A DNA stretch of 64,000 nt from Porodaedalea pini (taxonomy: Eukaryota; Basidiomycota; Agaricomycetes; Hymenochaetales; Hymenochaetaceae), in the NCBI GenBank assembly GCA_002794775.1, contig NBAY01000094.1:61838-125837 (forward strand). The letters are read 5' to 3'. Under the pieces are notes generated by a model, which was given only the letters and a program-made list of their open reading frames with translations, made no database searches and was not told the origin of the DNA. Position 1 is the stretch's first letter; each line of letters starts with the position of its first letter. The position numbers and the translations under genes were made by a program. Shown in pieces: positions 57,385-64,000 of the stretch.

Positions 57385-58358
57385 TTGTAGAGGAGCTTTG
57401 GGTGATTGAAATATAAAAATTATTTATGTTCTTCAAGTTGAAATACAATCGCCATCCGCTGCCGACTACAAAGAGCATATGGTCTTCCGACTAAGCGAAG
57501 AGAGAATCCTCTTGTTTTGGGAATAATGCTGAATTTCACAGATCTCCATGAGAAAATGTCAAAATGCGGGATACTGCGGAATGGGCGAACCTGAGTTGGA
57601 GGCTTCCAAGATACAATTTTAAGTTCACGCTGTTCGAGCAAGTGAATTATACATGATGTGAAGAAGATACAGAAATGTCAGGGCTAGCTTAGCATCATAA
57701 CACTGTGCCACGGAGTCTATTATATTTGAATTCGTCGGCCTTTAGGTGGTCGCGCCTTCAAGTTGACACTGCAGCGACCAGTGCGATGCGTCGCCCACGT
57801 GCTGCTACCATTTATGGCTAATACGTTGATACGTTGTCTGCCATTTTTTCCTTCTGGCTAATGCTGCTCGGCCTGGAAGGAACTTACGACGGACGCGTCT
57901 TGCGCGATGTACCCTTATGTCTTTATTCAGCTGTGTGGCATTTCTGGAAAAGCTGCTCGCAGTCCATTTCCACGCCGCCAGGGTGGGTCAGACAATTCTG
58001 GTAGCCTCATGTACGGCATCACTGAGCTCCGACCGCAAACTTGAATTTAAAATGTATGCTGCCTCCTTCACTATCTACCTCGCTCGAAGGCTGTGTCTAC
58101 CAAGCTTCCGGGAAACTCCTCTGTTTACAAATGAAGGCATGCACCAGCCGCTTTGCTGCTGCTGTGTAATCACCGCTACAATGACAAACGGAATGCAGCT
58201 GCAGAATATCGCCTAGTCGGCTGTCCGAAATTAGAAGACAGGCACTCAAGTTCCCCGAGACGCGCCGGCGAGGGAGTATTAATATTTGGAAGTCCAGTTT
58301 TTTTCGAGGATCTATCTTGAGCGCGTCGGCCCCCACTAAATCGACGCCGAGCTCGCCC
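57385..58358. other. Intergenic, nothing recognised
   Basis: The 3' flank of the MFS gene and upstream region of the next membrane gene. No repeats seen. Confidence 0.5.
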
Positions 58359-60074
58359 ATGTCCGGTCTGTCCTGCGGGACCATCTCCTGTGACGAGCTT
58401 GAAAGCAATTTGATGGCTGTCTACCAAACGAAGCTTGTGAATCGTGAGCTTTTTTTCGACTTTGTCTATGCTGTCGCTGAAATATTTGTTCCCTCTACTG
58501 CAAGTCTCCGCATTTGCTATTCTCATTTACGACTACAGTGCGTTTGTTCTCTTACAATCGGGTTACATGCTGAGCCGTTGACTTCTTATCAGTCATCACA
58601 TTCGGAAGGGAAAAGGATCTAGTTTGGGTATGATCTAAATTCGCTATACTAACCTTGCTGGAGCTGAGGGAGACAGTCCAAGGGCCCGCGGATAGGATGG
58701 GGAACGGCTCTTTTCCTTGCAGTAAACATTGTTTTATATGTGTGTTTACTTTACGGGAGACTTATCATGCGACACAGATAAGATACCTAACGCTCATTAT
58801 TGTAACGTATGTACTTATGATCAATCCCGTCTGAAACCTTCATCAAATAATTCTACTGCAGATTCATCGTTATCGGTGGGCAGGCCTTTTTTCCTACTGG
58901 TTTTCAACTGATAGGTCTGCTAGTCATGTTTTTACCCGATGTTTCTGTGGAGGCGAGTCATTTTACGCCTTTGCAGAGTTATTCACTAAACACTAACACC
59001 CCGTAGCTGTTCGTTTGAATCATTCTCTGTTACGCTGTCTGACACAATCGTGCTCATCTATGATATGATGTAGTTGTGCGTGCAGTTACTTTTCGCTGCC
59101 GCTCACGTCACGCTGAACTACTATCAGGTACCGCATGGGTAAAGTTCCACTGGTTTTCTGGCGTGCTCATTGTCATGCTCGCAGAAAGTAAGTATACGTT
59201 TCTTTCTCGCTCAACTCTCTGCTTCTGAATTCGCGTAGTCACTCTCCAGATTCGAATCTATGCAATGTACGGAAACACAAGGACTATCTTGTACTTCCTG
59301 ATCTTCACCTTCATTGCAACGTTCGGGACTATTCTTTCTTTCATAATAAGACTCATCTCGAAAGAAGATGGTGCGTATTTGATTCTTTTCGCCTGTTTCT
59401 ACCACCAAATAATTTCCTCGTTATATTCTCTAGCATCTTTCTTCAATCCCGTGGAGAACTCGTTGTTCATTTGCGTCCCGCTAAACCTTCCCGGTTATTT
59501 TCGCGAAGTCTGGGTCCCTCTGTTCATTCATGAGCTCATCCTATGTTGCTTAGGTTCGGCTGTCTGATACTGGACCATGTTTCATTCCCTCACTGATATT
59601 AGCCGTGAACAAGGGGGTTCAGAGCGTTAGATCTTTCGGAAAAGAGGGCTTTACGAGCCGATTCACTATTTTCCTTGTTACAGACTCGGTGATATATTAC
59701 TTCGCGTGAGTTCAGGTGAAAGGATCATTCTCCAGTACATCGTGACTAATACATTCTCCTCTTCAGTGTTCTCGCCGTTTTCTTCTCGCTCGAGCTCGTG
59801 TGGGTTATCAAAGGCGTGAGTATCTTCATTTTCAAATATTACTGTTTCACTTGCTGATCTTCCTCTACTATATTCTTAGGTCAATTACATCGAGCTGCCA
59901 TTTGGACACGCCGTTGTCATCGGAAGTATCATGTGTCAGCGCCTGCTGCTCAAAATCCGGAGGCGCTATTACGCCCATACTGGCGAACAATCAATAACAG
60001 TGAGACAGACAGCTGTTCTAGAGTTTCAGGTCGGAAGTGAGGAGTACTCAATGTCAACGTTCCGCGCAGATTAG
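58359..60074 (+). CDS. DUF6533-type seven-helix membrane protein
   Basis: Exon 1 starts at 58359 (MSGLSCGTISCDELESNLMA) and is spliced from 58443 to 58505. There the DUF6533 signature begins (LSAFAILIYDY, then ITFGREKDLVW after a second intron). Next come FHWFSGVLIVMLAE (59145), LQIRIYAMYGNTRTILYFLI, FTFIATFGTILSFIIRLISK, PLFIHELILCCL, RFTIFLVTDSVIYYFA, VLAVFFSLELVWVIKG and a last exon with ELPFGHAVVIGSIMCQRLLL ending at the TAG 60072-60074. The region 58630-59100 has not been fully modelled. At least six hydrophobic helices are visible. Function is unknown in the family. Confidence 0.68.
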
Positions 60075-60859
60075 ATTCTGGACTTTGCATGTAATTATAG
60101 ATCATTATTTGCATGTGCATAGCTTGGCACTCGCATTCTAGAGCTTGCTTTTACTCCGTGTAACGTTTTTGAAAAAACGCGATAGCTACAATATATTGTA
60201 CTAATTATACATCAAACACGCTGAGCTCTTCCCGTTTTGCTTACGTCCAATCCTTGAGCATCAACATTTATTTCAGGCAAATGCCATCCCGCCGCCGACA
60301 GAACATGACAAGCTTGCCGCATCGGGTGTCCTTTTCGCAGCTACGACGGTCTACGATCTTGGTCCTGCCCTATAGGCTCTGGCGGTCCGGAGAATATCAC
60401 GTTTTGCATGACAGACAATCAATGATAATTAGGTGCTATTCTATACCGCTCTTTTGTGTATATTTGAATAGATTAGCTAATACTGACTACACTCGGGTGT
60501 ATCAACAACCTCTGAAATGCAGCAATTGCTGTGAAGAAATACAAGTCTTATCACTGTATTCCTGGCAGTGACGAGGTTTGAGAGGCTCTTCAGCAACTAG
60601 TAAGTTAACGATCAGTGCGCATCTTATGTAAACTTCCCTTTCTTGGATGAATTAAGTACTAAATGATAAATATTTAAAATATAAGTTTCACATCTTGGCC
60701 AAGAAGTTTTCAAACTCCAAAATAAAAAATCTATGAACAACAAGTTCTACCTATAGCTAGTTTACAGTGCCAAACAAACGCGTCTTCAGTTGTCGGCTTT
60801 AGCCGCGCCAAATTGTAGTGTCTGGTCTCTGCCTCGCGCTCGCCGCGTCTCGAATAGCC
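60075..60859. other. Intergenic, nothing recognised
   Basis: No convincing gene. The right part is the upstream region of the ankyrin gene. Confidence 0.5.
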
Positions 60860-61866
60860 TCCCATGTCTCCCGACGTCGACGTCTCACTCTTAAAGCACT
60901 ATCATCATCGCCGAATGTCATCGCGCCATCAACACCCTCCCAATCTCAGATCCAAACTTAAATTGGAATCCTTCAACGCCATCGCCATCCTCAGATGATC
61001 TCGAAGACCTCCTTGACTGCCGGTACGGCGAATACGACCTCGTCTCTCAATTTGTGGAGACATACGGCGTCACCGTGCTCGCAAATGCGCGCGATGAAAG
61101 AGGGAACAACGTGCTGCATATGTGTGGGCATGATGGTGCGTGCGCTGTTTTCTTTTCATTCTCTATCACTTTTTTCCGTTTTCTTTCTTCTTTGGATCGC
61201 CATTGCTGCGCTACCGTTCGTTCTCGTTCTCCATTCTTTTTCCACAATCGAATGAAACCGACATCCACGTTCTCTCCGAATCATCACAGATATCTTCACA
61301 TACATCCTTCCCTCCCATCGCTTCCGCCGACGTTGATCACATTAGGCAACGGCGCAGGAAGCACACCTCTCCACTGTGCGTGCCTCAACGCGCAACTCGC
61401 ATGTGCGAAGCGACTCGTCGCTTTCCGGCCCTCTTTATGTCTCTCACCAATCTCCGATTCCAACTCGACGCTGCCGAACTTCGACGAAAAATTAAAATCC
61501 GAAGGACAGCAAGAGCGAGATGACGACACGGTACAGAAACTCGGACTCGGCCCAGCCCTCATTTTCGCGCGTAACGCTGCGAGCCATACCCCACTCGGCG
61601 AGGCGGAGCGCGCAGGGTGGGACGAGGGCGCACGCTGGCTCATCAGCGTCATGGATCTCCAGCTCGACTTTTCCCCTGATTCTGCCTCTGCTGAAGAAGC
61701 TGATGTCGACGTCTCGTACGAAGAAGTTGCTGGTGCCGGTTTTGAGGTGAAGAGGATAGAAGAGGGCGAGAGGGATGGGGATGGGAAAGACAGTGATGGA
61801 GACGAGGAAATAGAGGTAGAGCTCGCACGACTACGCATCTCGGACGGCGATCTTTTTAACTCATAA
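60860..61866 (+). CDS. Ankyrin-repeat protein, Yar1-like
   Basis: The coding likeness starts near 60909 (ECHRAINTLPISDPNLNWNP, DDLEDLLDCRYGEYDLVSQF, VTVLANARDERGNNVLHMCG). It continues after an intron beginning gtgcgtgcg (61136) with GNGAGSTPLHCACLNAQLAC and ALIFARNAASHTPLGEAERA. It ends in a very acidic tail (DSDGDEEIEVELARLRISDG). Two to three ankyrin repeats plus an acidic C-terminus fit Yar1-like proteins, which chaperone Rps3 in 40S subunit assembly; that match is tentative. The start is unclear: a one-base excess near 60892 separates an ATG at 60864 from the main frame. Around 61290-61345 the expected path crosses two frames. Confidence 0.55.
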
Positions 61867-64000
61867 CAGCCTCGCCCTTTTCTGCGTTTCGGTCTTGTCC
61901 TTCTCGACTGCGCGTCTATTTTCGGTTTCGCGTTTTCGCTGCGGACCGAAAGGAAGGAAGGGATACAAAGTCTGGAAGAGGATGAGAGACCGGGTTAAGT
62001 TGACGGGACACCTCTATTGCATAGACATTGACGTAGGAAAGGTACGCTTCTTTACCCGTCCACTGGTTAGATCAATGTTCAATTCTAACTATCCGTCTTC
62101 CGTTCAATGGTGCAGCGCTCGATATCCTTTAGATCTACAAATACCCCACCATTGTATACCATTCTACATGTGTAATTGCGTTGTCCCATTGTCAACAGAG
62201 CATAGCAGCAAACAGTCCGGGACGTATTGAGGGCGAGGAGAAAGAATAAACATGTACAGAAATCTTACATCTACGGGCCATCCTTTTCCGCCGTCTCACA
62301 CAACCATCTCAAGCTCGCTGCTCTCAAGGCGGGACCAAGCCCGTCCTTGCGGAGGTTCTAGATAGACCAGGCAACGAGCTCTGTCATATGATCAATTCCG
62401 ACAACCTTTCCCGACGGGCCTGTTTCTTCGACGCTGTCGGAGCGGACGAGACGGTGAGGGATTGGGGCGGTGTATCCTGTCGACATCGAATATACGAGAT
62501 CCTGGCTTGTGAAAAGGAAGTAGGTTCTTTGGTGCCTTTTCCTATATTTACAGCCGCATCCGCATTGTAGCCTGTTACGTATGCTATAACAAATCATGTC
62601 CAGGATATTCGATGAGATAGTAAAGGAAAAGAAAAGGCGTTCAGTGTTTCTCCCTAGCGTTGCTCTGCGGCAGGCCATTATGAGTTCCATCCATCACACA
62701 ATAGGTGAAGGCGGTCGCTACGCTAAGCGGATCATAGTTGCCTGACTTGATGTTCGACCAGCGGCGTCAGAGGAAAATTGGGGTACCGATTCAATGGAAT
62801 CGTCGAGAATATCGCGACACGGAAACCGAGGAGGACGAGCAGCGTACTGTGCCATTTTTACAAGTGCGATCCAGCAGCGATGGACGAACGATGCAGGCGG
62901 TGGCGGCGGCGGCGGAAACAATAAGCAGACGCGCAAGTTTACTGTATTCTCTACCGAGGATCTGGAATGTGGGTGCGAAAGACTTATAAAGACGAAATGA
63001 GAATGTTTAAGGGAGATCCAATGTTTTTGAAATACCAGAAAACTCACCATCCGAACCAGCCGAAATTTGCCTTGGTAGTGAGTACACTGGAAGAGAGACA
63101 GCGAGACTGGAAGGTCACCGTAGATTATACTTTGATGAAATAATTTCGATTCCGTCCTTGAATCGCCTGAACAGGTAAAATAATGCTGGTATTACAATCT
63201 GATGATAAGAGGATACAAGACGAGGCGAGAGATAGACGAGATCCTGACAAAAGATCGAATAGATTCGAAGTGCGAATTCGAGAACAAAATATGGGACGAA
63301 AGAAGCTCAGCAAGCAAACCGATAAGATAGAGAAGACGACCATGAAAACATTAAAATCGACCAGAGGCACACAGCACAGGACAGCAACGGCACAGCGAAG
63401 CGCAAGAGCGACAGGGGTTGAATGATGAACGGAAAACACGAGCAGTGGAAGAATCAAAAGGAGAAAGAACTCAAGAAGAGGGAATAGAATGATGGGGCGA
63501 GACTGCAGAAGTTGCATTTCCCATAGTCCAGCTGCCGACGCGAAGTATTATGCCACTGCCGCTCAAAGGAGAGTACCTTCTAGCCAGCATGGTGCCAATG
63601 ACGTTCATTATTGCGCGTATTCGTAGAGATATTCGTTGTCGACATGTACGGAGGTGTTTCGAGACGTTGACACATCGCGGACGAGATGTCGTTTCGACGG
63701 TACCGAAAAGGCGAAACGTGTCCAGTCAATATCGCACTTATTGAACAGGCTGAAAGGGAGCTAAAGGAAGTCGGCACCTCGTAAATGGCTTCTCAAAATG
63801 CCTCGCGTACTGTGATTCATTCATTTCATCAGTTTGTGCGGCAAGGGTAGAGATAGAGGAGGAAGAATAAGGGCTGAAAAACAGACATACCAACGCCAAG
63901 TGTCAATGCTGTTGCCTTCGTGTCCTGGAATAAACAGATATCAAACGTAAAAAAAGAGCAGGAAGGAGTCAATTATGAGACTCACGATGACGGAAGTGAG
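61867..64000. other. Unassembled coding-like pieces at the right end
   Basis: Plus-strand pieces look like protein but lie in different frames and could not be joined: ELCHMINSDNLSRRACFFDA at 62370, SVFLPSVALRQAIMSSIHHT at 62640, KTHHPNQPKFALVVSTLEER at 63040. They may be parts of one broken or poorly read gene, or of a gene with exons I failed to place. I do not recognise the family. Confidence 0.3.

Noticed and set aside
63125..63517. A hydrophobic 130-codon minus-strand frame that could look like a membrane protein
   Set aside because: The purine-rich plus strand (many aag, aga and gag) makes any antisense reading Leu/Ser/Phe-rich. There is no homology or exon structure.

Overview
The window is nuclear DNA of a filamentous basidiomycete, most likely an agaricomycete. 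The reasons are the very short introns (mostly 38-66 nt), the genes interrupted up to nine times, and the families present: a fused CYP505 P450-reductase, DUF6533-type seven-membrane-helix proteins, F-box-like proteins without other domains, 14-helix MFS transporters and proteins with the fungal Clr2 silencing domain. There is no sign of bacterial, organellar or viral sequence.

Bases 1-13800 are a very large imperfect inverted repeat. Each arm (about 1-5305 and 8830-13790) carries the same divergent pair, a Pho80/Pcl-like cyclin and an HMG-box transcription factor, and all four copies are broken. The 3.5-kb loop holds a degenerate protein kinase. Bases 14.0-16.3 kb hold scrambled, broken pieces of a CYP505 gene whose intact copy lies at 21151-24872. 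A further piece of its 3' flank is found at 5313-5575. A DUF6533-type membrane gene (17080-18716, minus) and an 0.89-kb segment bounded by perfect 32-bp inverted repeats lie between.

Bases 25.7-30 kb hold two paralogues with a Clr2-type silencing domain, the first intact and the second truncated. A 1.4-kb foldback element with long hairpin arms lies between them. From 30.4 to 61.9 kb the window looks like ordinary but fast-evolving gene space. It has two F-box-like genes, two DHA14-type MFS transporters (32.7-34.9 and 55.1-57.4 kb), five further DUF6533-type genes or remnants next to or between those transporters, an alpha/beta hydrolase, a NIF3/YqfO-type small protein, a conserved protein of unknown function, a disordered basic protein and an ankyrin-repeat protein. 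A solo LTR with a 5-bp target duplication sits inside one DUF6533 copy. The last 2 kb contain coding-like pieces that I could not assemble.

The shared theme is local duplication followed by decay: inverted cyclin/HMG pair, shuffled CYP505 pieces, six DUF6533 genes, two MFS genes and two Clr2 genes. The CYP505 could modify lipids or xenobiotics and the MFS proteins could export small molecules, but nothing in the sequence ties them into one pathway. Several conserved genes carry exactly one missing or extra base, so some frame breaks may be base-calling errors rather than real lesions.
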